Positions 5,448 to 14,220 of a DNA stretch of 23,417 bases are shown in pieces. Each line of letters opens with the position of its first letter. Positions within the stretch are counted from its first letter, which is position 1. Under the pieces are notes generated by a model. It made no database searches and was not told the DNA's origin. It saw only the letters and a list, made by a program, of their open reading frames with translations. A program made the position numbers and the translations under genes. Origin of the DNA: UASB124 sp964446935 (GTDB taxonomy: Bacteria; Babelota; Babeliae; Babelales; RVW-14). The stretch lies in NCBI GenBank assembly GCA_964446935.1, contig CAYUQI010000021.1, positions 1 to 23,417 of the forward strand, read 5' to 3'.

Positions 5448-7545
5448 GATATTTCATGAATTCAGGATACTGATCCTCTTTCATACCAGGTTGCTCTATG
5501 GACATCCAGTTACCCTGCGTTTGCGGTTCGATGAAGCGCGAAAAGCGGTTGAACCATACACTTGGATTTCGGCTTAAAATCTCTTCGACCCAGGTAAAGT
5601 CTTGGGGCTCTCGTACTTTGGAAAGCATCAAAACGCTTGAATGATAGACAGGAATACGATTGCGATCGAACCATTCTTTATGCGCAAAGAATTCACTATT
5701 GAAGGTGAGCAGGTGGAGCGGAGCTCCGTCGATTGTCAATCCTTTGTACAATCCTTTGTAAAACCAAGAAACATTAATTTGTGGTAGATAACACATGAAC
5801 TGGCATTCAGGAATGAGTCGTTGGCATCGATCATGAATGTCACGGCCAATTGAGGCCGCCTGCTGCTCAAGGAAGGTGAAGTAGGATGTGGTGCGGTTGG
5901 CTTCCATAAGCATGAGAGGACGATCTCGCAGAGCCACTGATTTCCATGGCAGCTTCATTGTTTGTGCATAACGATTGAATGTGAGTGCGTCAAATCCCAT
6001 GGTGTTTAAGAAGGTGCCAGATTTTTTTCGGCAATACATTTCTAGATCAAGAACAATACCGGCTAGTGGTATGTCGTGAGAGATGCTCGGATCTTTCCAT
6101 TTTTTTATAAAGGTGGCTAGCGGGTCAGTGATCTCTTGCCGCCAGAAGGAACGATCGAGCGGAATAGGAAGATCCTTGTAATCATGTTCGTACATATCAA
6201 CAGCGTACTGTTTAGGCATGTTCGGTTCGTAGATGTTATTGGTAATTTCATAGCCGACGAGAATGCTTGGTGGTTTTGTGTCATGGCGTTGAGCCCCAGC
6301 TCTCAATTTTTCTGTAAAGCGCGAAATACTTTGCAACCATGCTTGTTCTTCATTTTTAATACGAGCGATAGGGCTATAGTACATATGGGGATTGAACGTA
6401 ATCCACAAAGCATTCATTCCTGATTGATAAATATAATCTATGATCTGATTTTGCCTTTGTTCTTGATCAGGCTGTGGGTTTTTTTGATCCTGAAAAATAT
6501 TTAGTTCCATCCACGCTATGGTACGCATGAGCGGGGATGATTTGCTTGGTGGTTCTTGCGTGCTGAATGATAAAACGTTAACCCCTTCCAATGGCATTGT
6601 GGTTTTTTTGAGCGTCGTTATGGTTGGTTGTAGATTGGTTGGGTTGGTTGCTCGCATCAGGTATGTAAGCTCCCAAAGCATGCGTTGCATCATCATGAGC
6701 ATTTCATTGCGGAGAATAAAATTAACAGGGCACAGGTGAAAATTTTCAGTAATACCAGCAAAAGTGAAGAGTGAACGAGAGGTAATAAGAATGTGATTTT
6801 TGCGAAGAGGGTTAAACCAATAAAGGCCATAAGGAAATTGCTGGCGGATGGCCATGGAAGCATCATTTTTAATGGGTAATAACAAGAGTGGATGTTGTGT
6901 TTTTCGTAATGCTTGCTCTATCTGATCTATATCAAATTGGAAGCCATGATGTGGTGCACAGAGCGTGGTGTGATAAAGTAATGGGCGCCGTTCGGGTGGT
7001 GTAGACAGAAATACATTGGTCAAATAAAGAAACGTACCAATGGAGCGTGCTTGTGGATTGAGAGTGGTATCATTTTGTATGAAGCTGATTGAGCGCGGTG
7101 CTACTGGTGGCATAGGCAACCCAAGACAGTGAAAGACGGCAGAGCAGGCCCCGATTATGTTAGAACCTGGTTGGGTATTTAGTGTAGGGAAGACCAGCCC
7201 GACGAGTACTCCTTTTTGTTGTGCATACTGATTAAGAAGGCGCAATACTTTAGTGCAGATGTGGGATTGGGTTGCAAGGCCTGATAAAAATTCTGCGCCG
7301 AGTAGAAAAAATACGGCGTTATAGCGAGGTAAGGCGAGGCGTTGTTGTGATTGATCCATGACGGCATCAAGCGGCTTGTAAACAACGTTAAAGCCGACGG
7401 CTTTGAGACTATCGGTGAGTGGTTTATAGAGCCACGGATCTCGTTCAGTTGTATCAAGTAAAGCTGCTGAAAAGGTATGAGCATTGATGCTGTTTGTAGT
7501 AAGACATACGACGACGATAAGTTTAAGAAAGGCCCCCACGCGCAT
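5434..7545 (-). CDS. Large secreted protein of unknown function (possible glycosidase-like fold)
   Basis: 703 residues. The ATG at 7543-7545 follows GGGGGAG on the minus strand with a suitable spacer. MRVGAFLKLIVVVCLTTNSINA is a signal peptide with likely cleavage before HTF. Residues about 25-290 alternate strands and helices (YNAVFFLLGAEFL, GVLVGLVFPTL), which could be a Rossmann-like or glutaminase-like fold. Residues about 350-690 have short strand motifs such as NALWITFNPHMYY (near 375), ILVGYEI and GIVLDLEMY (near 496), reminiscent of a TIM-barrel hydrolase with acidic residues at strand ends. I cannot assign a family, and hydrolase activity is a guess. It is convergent with the AAA+ gene and its last codons lie in the duplicated 54 bp. 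It is 41 bp downstream of the HAD gene on the same strand, so the two are probably co-transcribed. Confidence 0.75.
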   Translation of the reverse strand: MRVGAFLKLIVVVCLTTNSINAHTFSAALLDTTERDPWLYKPLTDSLKAVGFNVVYKPLDAVMDQSQQRLALPRYNAVFFLLGAEFLSGLATQSHICTKVLRLLNQYAQQKGVLVGLVFPTLNTQPGSNIIGACSAVFHCLGLPMPPVAPRSISFIQNDTTLNPQARSIGTFLYLTNVFLSTPPERRPLLYHTTLCAPHHGFQFDIDQIEQALRKTQHPLLLLPIKNDASMAIRQQFPYGLYWFNPLRKNHILITSRSLFTFAGITENFHLCPVNFILRNEMLMMMQRMLWELTYLMRATNPTNLQPTITTLKKTTMPLEGVNVLSFSTQEPPSKSSPLMRTIAWMELNIFQDQKNPQPDQEQRQNQIIDYIYQSGMNALWITFNPHMYYSPIARIKNEEQAWLQSISRFTEKLRAGAQRHDTKPPSILVGYEITNNIYEPNMPKQYAVDMYEHDYKDLPIPLDRSFWRQEITDPLATFIKKWKDPSISHDIPLAGIVLDLEMYCRKKSGTFLNTMGFDALTFNRYAQTMKLPWKSVALRDRPLMLMEANRTTSYFTFLEQQAASIGRDIHDRCQRLIPECQFMCYLPQINVSWFYKGLYKGLTIDGAPLHLLTFNSEFFAHKEWFDRNRIPVYHSSVLMLSKVREPQDFTWVEEILSRNPSVWFNRFSRFIEPQTQGNWMSIEQPGMKEDQYPEFMKYLKRL

Positions 7546-7586
7546 TTTTTTTACTCCCCCCCAAGTTCCCTTTTGGTAATTTTAGA

Positions 7587-8390
7587 CTAGCCGGCTGACT
7601 CCTCGTGAGTCAATGAATAAGAAATAAGGGGTGTTTGTTGTTGCGTAATGGGGTTTTTTGGCTGTATGAGTTTTTTACTTTCTTCATCGAGGACAAATGC
7701 GGCTACCTTAGCATCAAGGAAGGAATATCGAATACCAACAAATGGAACATTCATGGATAGGGTTATTTTTTGCACCGAAAGCAGATATTTTTCTTTATCA
7801 TCAATGAACACAATTTTATTTGGTGTGAATGCCAGTTCTTTCAAAAGAGCTTGCAAGGCTTCACCCTTATCATTGTTGGAACAAAAGAGGATTCCTTTGT
7901 GGAATTGTGCAGGGTGTTTAATGGCGAGAGTAATATTCTTTGTGCAGAGAGGGGACTTGGTTAAATCAATATTAAGTGATGCAAATTGTTGAGGAGTACA
8001 TTCAAGGAACGGGAGCGAGCGCGATGTGAGAGCAATAACGGTATTACCGTTTTGTTGGAAGTTTGATATCACCGTGCTTACTATGGCTTCGACAGCTTTA
8101 ACTGTCGTTGCTTTCTGCGCTGCTTCGTAAAAAGGCAGGACGGCATTAACGGCATCAAGTCCTTGATAGCCATTGTTTTGTGCGTAGGTGACCATTGCAG
8201 AGAACCATTGATCGGTGGCACGAATTTCGTTAGCTTCCATGATGGTATTATCGATATCAAAGACAACGAGCGTTTTTTGATCGGTGACATGTTGTGTAAC
8301 GCTTGCAATGGATGATGATTCAATGATTTCAGCAGAAATTGATGAGAAGATGAGTGCGGTGGCAAGGATGAGGTATTTCTTGAAGAACAT
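7587..8390 (-). CDS. Secreted HAD-fold phosphatase-like protein (DUF2608 type)
   Basis: 267 residues from the ATG at 8388-8390, which has AAGGGA just upstream on the minus strand. An in-frame TTG at 8423 would add eleven residues read from the dispersed repeat and hide the signal peptide, so I reject it. MFFKKYLILATALIFSSISA is the signal peptide. HAD motifs: I is VVFDIDNT (nucleophile D45, D47), II is ALTSRS (T122), III is probably K175 in NNDKGEAL, IV is IVFIDDKEK (D197, D198). All four are present, so phosphatase chemistry in the periplasm or outside is plausible. Length and layout fit the DUF2608 family known from Legionella and other intracellular bacteria; the substrate is unknown. The gene starts the minus-strand pair with the 703-aa protein. 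Confidence 0.85.
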   Translation of the reverse strand: MFFKKYLILATALIFSSISAEIIESSSIASVTQHVTDQKTLVVFDIDNTIMEANEIRATDQWFSAMVTYAQNNGYQGLDAVNAVLPFYEAAQKATTVKAVEAIVSTVISNFQQNGNTVIALTSRSLPFLECTPQQFASLNIDLTKSPLCTKNITLAIKHPAQFHKGILFCSNNDKGEALQALLKELAFTPNKIVFIDDKEKYLLSVQKITLSMNVPFVGIRYSFLDAKVAAFVLDEESKKLIQPKNPITQQQTPLISYSLTHEESAG

Positions 8391-8404
8391 AGAGTCCCTT
8401 CTTT

Positions 8405-8439
8405 TTTTGTCATGCTGAAACAAGTTCAGGATGACAAAA
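8405..8439. repeat. Palindromic repeat in the leader of the HAD gene
   Basis: TTTTGTCATGCTGAAAC then AAGTTCAGGATGACAAAA forms one long palindrome with GTCAT/ATGAC ends. It lies 5 bases beyond the ribosome binding site of the minus-strand HAD gene, so it is probably transcribed as a hairpin in that gene's leader. The rest of the 8424-8549 intergenic region shows no clear promoter. Confidence 0.8.
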
Positions 8440-8549
8440 TTTGTACAGACGTTTCATACTTTCAGCGTTTCGAACTTTCTAAAGTGCGGATAAGTATACG
8501 AGAAAAATTTTTTTACGCTAGACTGTGGTAATTATGTGGAAGGATACAA

Positions 8550-10190
8550 ATGAACAAAATTGTTTGCGGTTTATTGGCATGCATGTTAATAGCCCTGCCT
8601 AATTGTAGTAAGACTCAAAAATACACACCACCACCTCGTGTTGTTCATGAGTCGGCATTGCCGGAGGGATGGTATCCAAAGGATGCTGAAATACTTAAGA
8701 AGGATATTGAGCAGTATTTGACGTTTGCGCATCATTTCTTTTCGGTACCGCTTAAATCAACAGATGTTCGTGCGCTCATTGTTCCTCATGCAGGCATGTA
8801 CTTTTCTGGGCTATGCGCAGCCTCGTCCTATCAATCGTTACTTGAGGCCGACGAGAAACAATCGTATGAACAACGGAAAAACAAAACAATATCGCGTGTT
8901 GTTATTTTGGCACCAACACATGGAACGTTTTATAACGGCATAGCCTTGCCTGACTATACGGTGTATCAGACAGTCTTTGGTGAAATTCCTGTTGATACGC
9001 AGGCAGTGGAAAAATTGAAGAAGTGCCACTTGTGCAGAGAATATGGCGAGGCACATGATAAGGAACATTCCCTTGATATTCAATTACCTTTTTTGCAATC
9101 AGTGATTAAAGATTTTTCGATAGTTCCTCTTGTTGTTGGTTTTATTCCTCCGGAAGATGTGGGGACTCTTGTTGAACATTTGCAGCGTATCATAGATGAT
9201 ACAACACTTGTGGTGGTGAGCTCTGATTTTATTCATCACGGCAAAATGTATGAGTATGAAGTGTTTGATAAACACATTACGGCTAATATTCGCATGCTGG
9301 ATTCATTTGCTGTACAAACCATTACCCATCAATCTTTGGAAGCTTTTGAAAATTTGTTAGAACAAACGAATGCTAATATTTGTGGCCGTGAGGCAATAAA
9401 GTTATTGTTGGCGCTCATGCAAACACCTGTATTGGCTGACACCAATGTTCATCTTGGGTGTTACTATACCTCGGCGCATATACAATTAGCACGTAACGAT
9501 CAATGGAATATGCGATGGTTGTTTGATGAGGTGCCTGATCGGTTGGCCCAAAGTTGTGTGAGCTATGCAGGTCTTGTGGTTGCTAAAAAGCAACATGACA
9601 ACGTGTTGATGATCCCTCTGACAGGATATGAAGAACGGGCGTTGGTGCATATGGCTCGTGCTACGATTGAGAATGTTTTTAAGGAGCAACAAGACAAGTT
9701 AACTGAACGACTTGCAAGTCCTTTGGTAAGCCTGGGGCTCATGCAGCGTGCTGGTGCTTTTGTTACGCTCAATACTAAAAATGGTCAGTTGCGTGGGTGT
9801 ATTGGTAGGATTGTCAGTGATGAACCATTGTTTCAGACAGTGGTAGATATGAGCTTGGCTGCTGCTTTTAATGATTCACGATTTAAGCCAATTGAAGTCG
9901 AAGAGCTTGATAAGGTGCTTTTTGATGTTACCGTGCTTACGCCGCCACATACGGTTAATAGTTATAAAGATATTGTTATTGGCAAGCACGGAGTTGTTTT
10001 GAATAAAAAAGATAAGAGTGGCGCTGTGTATGCTTCGGCCGTATTCTTGCCGCAGGTGCCGCGTGACTATCATTGGGACTTGCAGACAACGCTTGAACAG
10101 TTAAGTTTGAAGGCGGGGCTTGGGCATGATGATTGGAAAAAGGATTGTTCCTTTGAGGTGTTTGAGGGGATTGAGTTGCATGAGGGATAA
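8550..10190 (+). CDS. MEMO-AMMECR1 fusion protein, exported, probable lipoprotein
   Basis: 546 residues; the ATG follows GGAAGGA. MNKIVCGLLACMLIALPNC looks like a lipoprotein signal with Cys19 as the lipid site, although Asn before the Cys is not the standard lipobox. Residues about 40-345 are a MEMO domain (AmmeMemoRadiSam protein B): VPHAG (H80), APTHG (H124), SSDFIHH (D226, H229/H230) and CGRE (C278) match the metal-site residues of the family. Residues about 355-545 are an AMMECR1 domain (protein A) with the signature LRGCIG at 414-419. Fusions of the two domains are known, and the third member, a radical SAM protein, is not in this window. Chemistry of the family is unsettled; MEMO is related to extradiol dioxygenases. 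An exported form is unusual. It converges with ruvX, with 5 bp between. Confidence 0.9.
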   Translation: MNKIVCGLLACMLIALPNCSKTQKYTPPPRVVHESALPEGWYPKDAEILKKDIEQYLTFAHHFFSVPLKSTDVRALIVPHAGMYFSGLCAASSYQSLLEADEKQSYEQRKNKTISRVVILAPTHGTFYNGIALPDYTVYQTVFGEIPVDTQAVEKLKKCHLCREYGEAHDKEHSLDIQLPFLQSVIKDFSIVPLVVGFIPPEDVGTLVEHLQRIIDDTTLVVVSSDFIHHGKMYEYEVFDKHITANIRMLDSFAVQTITHQSLEAFENLLEQTNANICGREAIKLLLALMQTPVLADTNVHLGCYYTSAHIQLARNDQWNMRWLFDEVPDRLAQSCVSYAGLVVAKKQHDNVLMIPLTGYEERALVHMARATIENVFKEQQDKLTERLASPLVSLGLMQRAGAFVTLNTKNGQLRGCIGRIVSDEPLFQTVVDMSLAAAFNDSRFKPIEVEELDKVLFDVTVLTPPHTVNSYKDIVIGKHGVVLNKKDKSGAVYASAVFLPQVPRDYHWDLQTTLEQLSLKAGLGHDDWKKDCSFEVFEGIELHEG

Positions 10191-10195
10191 GGTTG

Positions 10196-10630
10196 TTATT
10201 CAGGCTCACCTTTGGTAAAGGCCATGTGATCAAGATAGTTTTGGAGAATAAAGGCAGCAGCGATTGAGTGACTTTTCTTTTTTTCTTCAGGTGAATGCGC
10301 TCCACGGTGCAACTCTTCGGCGCGCTTGCTACTCAGGCGTTCGTCCCACAGTACCCACGTGATGGTGCGACCTTCAAGGGCGTTGAGTTGTTGTTCGAGG
10401 TCTTCTTTTTGTTTAATAATCCGCAACGTTTGTTCGCTCTGTCCGCCCGAAAATGTTTTAGGGTAACCAACAACAATTGTTGAAATGTTTTCCAGGGGGA
10501 CGGTGCGCATGAGGAATTCTTGGAGCAAGTTGGTTGCTACTGTCTGATACGGACGACAGGTGATACCCAGGGGGTCTGCGATAGCGCTGCCCACCCATCG
10601 ATCGCCAAGGTCTAAGGCTAAAATCTTCAT
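10196..10630 (-). CDS. ruvX: RuvX/YqgF, putative Holliday junction resolvase or rRNA maturation nuclease
   Basis: 144 residues, normal for the family. It has the RNase H-like start ILALDLGDRWVGSAIAD (D7), VVGYPKTFSGG (57-63), the DERLSS motif (E97) and the C-terminal helix IAAAFILQNYLD. YqgF proteins act on 16S rRNA precursor ends or on Holliday junctions. One point stands out: family members usually have Asp two residues before the AA of the last helix (as in DKMAA), but here the sequence is SHSIAAA, so His121 replaces the expected third acidic residue. The gene is divergent from polA, with 86 bp between, and convergent with the MEMO gene. Confidence 0.9.
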   Translation of the reverse strand: MKILALDLGDRWVGSAIADPLGITCRPYQTVATNLLQEFLMRTVPLENISTIVVGYPKTFSGGQSEQTLRIIKQKEDLEQQLNALEGRTITWVLWDERLSSKRAEELHRGAHSPEEKKKSHSIAAAFILQNYLDHMAFTKGEPE

Positions 10631-10666
10631 AATTTTTATGTCTCTACCTCTTTTTAAAATGCACGG

Positions 10667-10672
10667 TATACT
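10667..10672 (+). promoter_or_regulatory. Possible -10 box for polA
   Basis: TATACT, 45 bases before the polA ATG in the divergent ruvX-polA gap (10631-10716). No good -35 is visible, so this is tentative. Confidence 0.3.
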
Positions 10673-10716
10673 TCAGTTTAGCGCAATTTTCTAAAAGTAA
10701 AAAGGAATGGTGTGCC

Positions 10717-13458
10717 ATGCATAGAATAAAAAAAGATGCCCTTTTTATTGTCGATGGCTCGTACCTTTTGTATCGATCTTTTTATGCCATACGTCCTTTG
10801 TATACCTCAACTGGTATTCCAACGCAAGCAACGTATGGATTTTGTCGAACCATTAAGAAACTCGTTGATGATTTTGATCCCCAGTACATAGCACTTGCAT
10901 GGGATAGCCGAGGCAAGACGTTCCGTAACGAGATGTATGCAGAATATAAAGCAACGCGACAAAAACCGCCGAACGAATTGTTCGTTCAAAAAGAGTACAT
11001 TTTTAAATTTCTTGATGCAATTGGATTGGCGCAGATTGCAGAGGAAGGGTATGAGGCGGATGATATTATTGCTGCCTTGGCACAACGTTGCAAAGACCGT
11101 CAGGTTATCTTGGTATGTCCTGATAAGGATATGTTCCAGCTTCTTTCGGATAATCTTTTGATTTTTGATCCATTCAAAGAACGCCTTATCGATCAGGATG
11201 TTTATAAAGCAGAGCAAGGGTTTGCTTCTGAAAAAGTTCCTTTTTACTATGCTTTGTTGGGTGATGCATCGGATAACATCCCCGGGGTATCTGGCATTGG
11301 TAAAAAGACGGCTCAAGAATTGGTTGTTCAGTTTAATTCACTTGATGATTTGTATAAAAATTTGGATAAAGTTGCCAAGGAGCGAACGCGGACTTTGCTT
11401 ACAGAGCAAAAGGAACAAGCATACTTGAGTCTTAAGCTCTTTACCCTTCGGCCACCTCCGGTGCGTATGAACATAAAAGATTTAGCTTTTGACAAACAGC
11501 AATGGTATAACGCAGCGCCGTTGTTTGAAGAACTTGAATTCAAAAGTATGGTGGCTGATATTCAACGACGCTTTCCTGATGCGGTTATAAAAAAAGTTAA
11601 AGAAGAGCAGGTAAGTTTATTTGAAATACATCCAAAAGAGCGTACGTGGAAGTTGATTGTGGTGCAGGATGAAGCAGCGTTGACTTTGCTCATTGAATAT
11701 TTAAAGAAAGCAAAAAGCTTTGGGTTTGATACCGAAACAACCGGATGTGAGCCGCTACGGGATGAACTGGTAGGCATGTCATTTTCTGCTGATAACGAGA
11801 CAGCATACTACATCCCCCTTGCGCATCAGGGAGCTGAAAAGCAACTTGATCGCACGCAAACGTTAGAGAAGCTTCGCCCTATTTTGGAAAATGGGAAAGA
11901 CATGATTATGCACAATGCCAAGTTTGATCAATTGGTATTGGCAAACAATGGAATTGCTATAAGCCCGATAGCTTTTGATACGTTATTGGCTGCTAATTTA
12001 TTACGTAAAGATTGGCAAAAGATTAATCTTAAAGATCTTTCATTGTTGCGTTTGGGCGAGCCAATGAAAAAGTTTAAGGAAATTCTGGGCAAACATACAA
12101 CCTTTGCAGAGGTTCCCTTTGATGTCGCTTGTGAGTATGGAGCTCACGATGCTGTTCAGACTTTTAAGCTCAAGGCGGTTCTTGAAAAAGATCTGAATGA
12201 AGAAAAAACATTAAAAAAGATTTTCTATGAAATAGAGATGCCTTTTTATTGGGTTTTATTACGCATGGAATTGATGGGCATTGCGCTTGATGTTGATAAA
12301 TTAAAAGAAATCGGTGATGCAGTTGATAAAGATTTAACACATATTGAAAAAAAGATTTTTAGTGCGATCAGTGATAAAAAGGGATTTAGCCCGGAAGAGT
12401 TTAACCTCAATTCACCTAAGCAAATCGAACGACTGTTATTTGATGAACTGTGTTTGCCTGTTGTTAAAAAAAGTCATAAGGGGCAACGGTCAACTGATCA
12501 GGATGTGTTGCAGGAACTGAGTAAATTGCATCCTGTGCCGGCGTTGCTTATTCAGCATCGCGAATTATCTAAACTAAAAAATACGTACATTCGACCATTG
12601 CCTGGTTTTGTAAATCCAAAAACGGGTCGCATACACACGAGTTACAGTCAGACCATGGTAGCTACTGGGCGTCTGTCTAGTACCGATCCGAATATGCAAA
12701 ATATTCCGGCATCAGCTGGTTATGGTATGCAGATACGTTCAGCCTTTGTTTCGCCTTATGGCAAGATGTTTATGTCGGCAGACTATTCACAAATTGAGTT
12801 GCGTGTACTTGCTTTTCTGTCACAAGATCCTGTATTGATTTCTATTTTTAAACAACAACGCGATATTCATACGGAGACTGCGGCACAGTTGTTTGGGGTA
12901 CCAATGGATAAGGTGACGGGCGAGCAACGGCAGCTGGGTAAGCGTATTAATTTTAGTATTATGTATGGTATGAGTCCGTTTGGGCTTGCCAAGGATTTGG
13001 ATATTAAACAGGGTGATGCCAAAACGTATATTGAAAAATATTTTGCAACGTATCCTAAGGTAGCAGAATGGATGGACAAGACGGTGCGCGAAGCAATTAT
13101 TCATGGCTATGTCGAAACGTGGTTTGGACGACGTCGCTATATCAGAGAGCTGCAGGAAAAAAATAAAACAATCTTTGAATCGGGGCGGCGCATGGCCATC
13201 AACACGCCGGTACAGGGAACGCAGGCCGAGATTATGAAAATAGCCATGATTAATATCAATAATCTTTTTATTGATAAAAAGCTTGAAGCGAGTATGATTT
13301 TGCAAATTCATGATGAAATTATTATTGAACTGCCCAAGGATGAGCTTGAAACGGTACAATCGATTGTTAAACGAGAAATGGAACGCGTTGTGGAATGGAA
13401 TGTGCCGCTTGATGTAAGTATCAGGAGCGGCAAAAATTGGGCAGATATTAGTAAATAA
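10717..13458 (+). CDS. polA: DNA polymerase I with 5' nuclease and proofreading domains
   Basis: 913 residues, full length; the ATG is preceded by AAAGGA. The 5'-3' nuclease domain spans about 1-290 (FIVDGSYLLYRSFYA, EADDIIA, CPDKDMFQLL, GDASDNIPGV). The 3'-5' exonuclease at about 310-500 keeps all acidic residues: D338/E340 in DTETTG, D404 in NAKFD, D478 in YGAHD, so proofreading should work. The polymerase domain carries motif A SADYSQIEL (D689), the O-helix RQLGKRINFSIMYG (R738, K742, F746, Y750) and motif C IHDEI (D866/E867). It fills gaps and removes primers in replication and repair. Phe746 is the residue that normally limits dideoxynucleotide use. It lies 23 bp upstream of the first ankyrin-like gene on the same strand. 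Confidence 0.98.
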   Translation: MHRIKKDALFIVDGSYLLYRSFYAIRPLYTSTGIPTQATYGFCRTIKKLVDDFDPQYIALAWDSRGKTFRNEMYAEYKATRQKPPNELFVQKEYIFKFLDAIGLAQIAEEGYEADDIIAALAQRCKDRQVILVCPDKDMFQLLSDNLLIFDPFKERLIDQDVYKAEQGFASEKVPFYYALLGDASDNIPGVSGIGKKTAQELVVQFNSLDDLYKNLDKVAKERTRTLLTEQKEQAYLSLKLFTLRPPPVRMNIKDLAFDKQQWYNAAPLFEELEFKSMVADIQRRFPDAVIKKVKEEQVSLFEIHPKERTWKLIVVQDEAALTLLIEYLKKAKSFGFDTETTGCEPLRDELVGMSFSADNETAYYIPLAHQGAEKQLDRTQTLEKLRPILENGKDMIMHNAKFDQLVLANNGIAISPIAFDTLLAANLLRKDWQKINLKDLSLLRLGEPMKKFKEILGKHTTFAEVPFDVACEYGAHDAVQTFKLKAVLEKDLNEEKTLKKIFYEIEMPFYWVLLRMELMGIALDVDKLKEIGDAVDKDLTHIEKKIFSAISDKKGFSPEEFNLNSPKQIERLLFDELCLPVVKKSHKGQRSTDQDVLQELSKLHPVPALLIQHRELSKLKNTYIRPLPGFVNPKTGRIHTSYSQTMVATGRLSSTDPNMQNIPASAGYGMQIRSAFVSPYGKMFMSADYSQIELRVLAFLSQDPVLISIFKQQRDIHTETAAQLFGVPMDKVTGEQRQLGKRINFSIMYGMSPFGLAKDLDIKQGDAKTYIEKYFATYPKVAEWMDKTVREAIIHGYVETWFGRRRYIRELQEKNKTIFESGRRMAINTPVQGTQAEIMKIAMININNLFIDKKLEASMILQIHDEIIIELPKDELETVQSIVKREMERVVEWNVPLDVSIRSGKNWADISK

Positions 13459-13481
13459 ATATTTTACCATGGCGGTTGCGT

Positions 13482-14018
13482 ATGAAAAAAATATTTACAA
13501 TATCGTTGCTCTTGATAGCACTCAACTCTTTTGGCGTTCCAATTTTTGCTATGAAGAAACAAGCGTTTTTCTTAGATCTAAAAAAAGTTACGGATACAGG
13601 AGATGACAAAGATGAAGGAACTGCGTTTGTTCTTTCATTTTGCAAGGCTTGTGGCGAGAGTGATGCCGAAGCGATAAAGCGACTACTTACGAACAATCTC
13701 CTTATAGATCTTTTATATGACAGTAGAGCGGTGGGAGCCTTTTGTAATGCGATTGAAAACAATCGGCTCAGCGTGGTCACTATGATTTTAAATAGTGAAG
13801 AAGCCTCGACATCTTTGATAAAAAAAGGGGCTGCGTTTTCTGAATACTTCAAGAGTGCACTTCAGGTTATAGATAAACCTCAATATTCGGATATGGCAAC
13901 AATGTTGCTGAAAAACACCCATATCAGGATTTGGTTGAAGGAATCTATGAGGGCTGAAAAAGATCATTTTTTGGAGGGAAATGGTATTTGGGTGAAATTG
14001 AAGCAGATAAATCAATAA
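13482..14018 (+). CDS. Secreted degenerate ankyrin-like protein 1
   Basis: 178 residues from the ATG at 13482; the TTG six bases earlier adds only MR and is less likely. MKKIFTISLLLIALNSFGVPIFA is a signal peptide. Residues about 45-150 align by eye with the next two genes: FVLSFCKACGESDAEAIKRLL, then AVGAFCNAIENNRLSVVTMIL, then a block with FKSALQVI and MATMLLKNTHI. These two-helix blocks resemble ankyrin repeats (compare ALHWAAENGHLEVVKLLL) but lack the usual glycines. It is the shortest member and has no Ser-rich linker. It follows polA by 23 bp and may be transcribed with it. Function unknown; ankyrin-like secreted proteins of host-associated bacteria often bind host proteins. Confidence 0.75.
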   Translation: MKKIFTISLLLIALNSFGVPIFAMKKQAFFLDLKKVTDTGDDKDEGTAFVLSFCKACGESDAEAIKRLLTNNLLIDLLYDSRAVGAFCNAIENNRLSVVTMILNSEEASTSLIKKGAAFSEYFKSALQVIDKPQYSDMATMLLKNTHIRIWLKESMRAEKDHFLEGNGIWVKLKQINQ

Positions 14019-14120
14019 ATGCTTACCCTTGAGCTTTGATATCCTTAATAACCACATTATCATTATTATCATTACATTGAATTGAAAAACAATGGAAAAT
14101 CAAGTAAAATCAACCATGTT

Positions 14121-14149
14121 TTGACAAATTGCAATTGTTGGAATATGTT
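14121..14149 (+). promoter_or_regulatory. Sigma-70-type promoter for ankyrin-like gene 2
   Basis: TTGACA (14121-14126), a 17-bp spacer and TATGTT (14144-14149) lie 72 bases before the ATG, in a 202-bp AT-rich gap that holds nothing else I can identify. Confidence 0.65.
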
Positions 14150-14220
14150 GATTTTATCCATTTTTTATGAATAAATCTTAGAATAATACAAAAATCCTTT
14201 AAATGGGGGTTATAAATTTT

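Noticed and set aside
8391..8423. N-terminal extension of the HAD gene from a TTG
   Set aside because: The added residues are read from the palindrome, and the ATG at 8390 has a good ribosome binding site and signal peptide.
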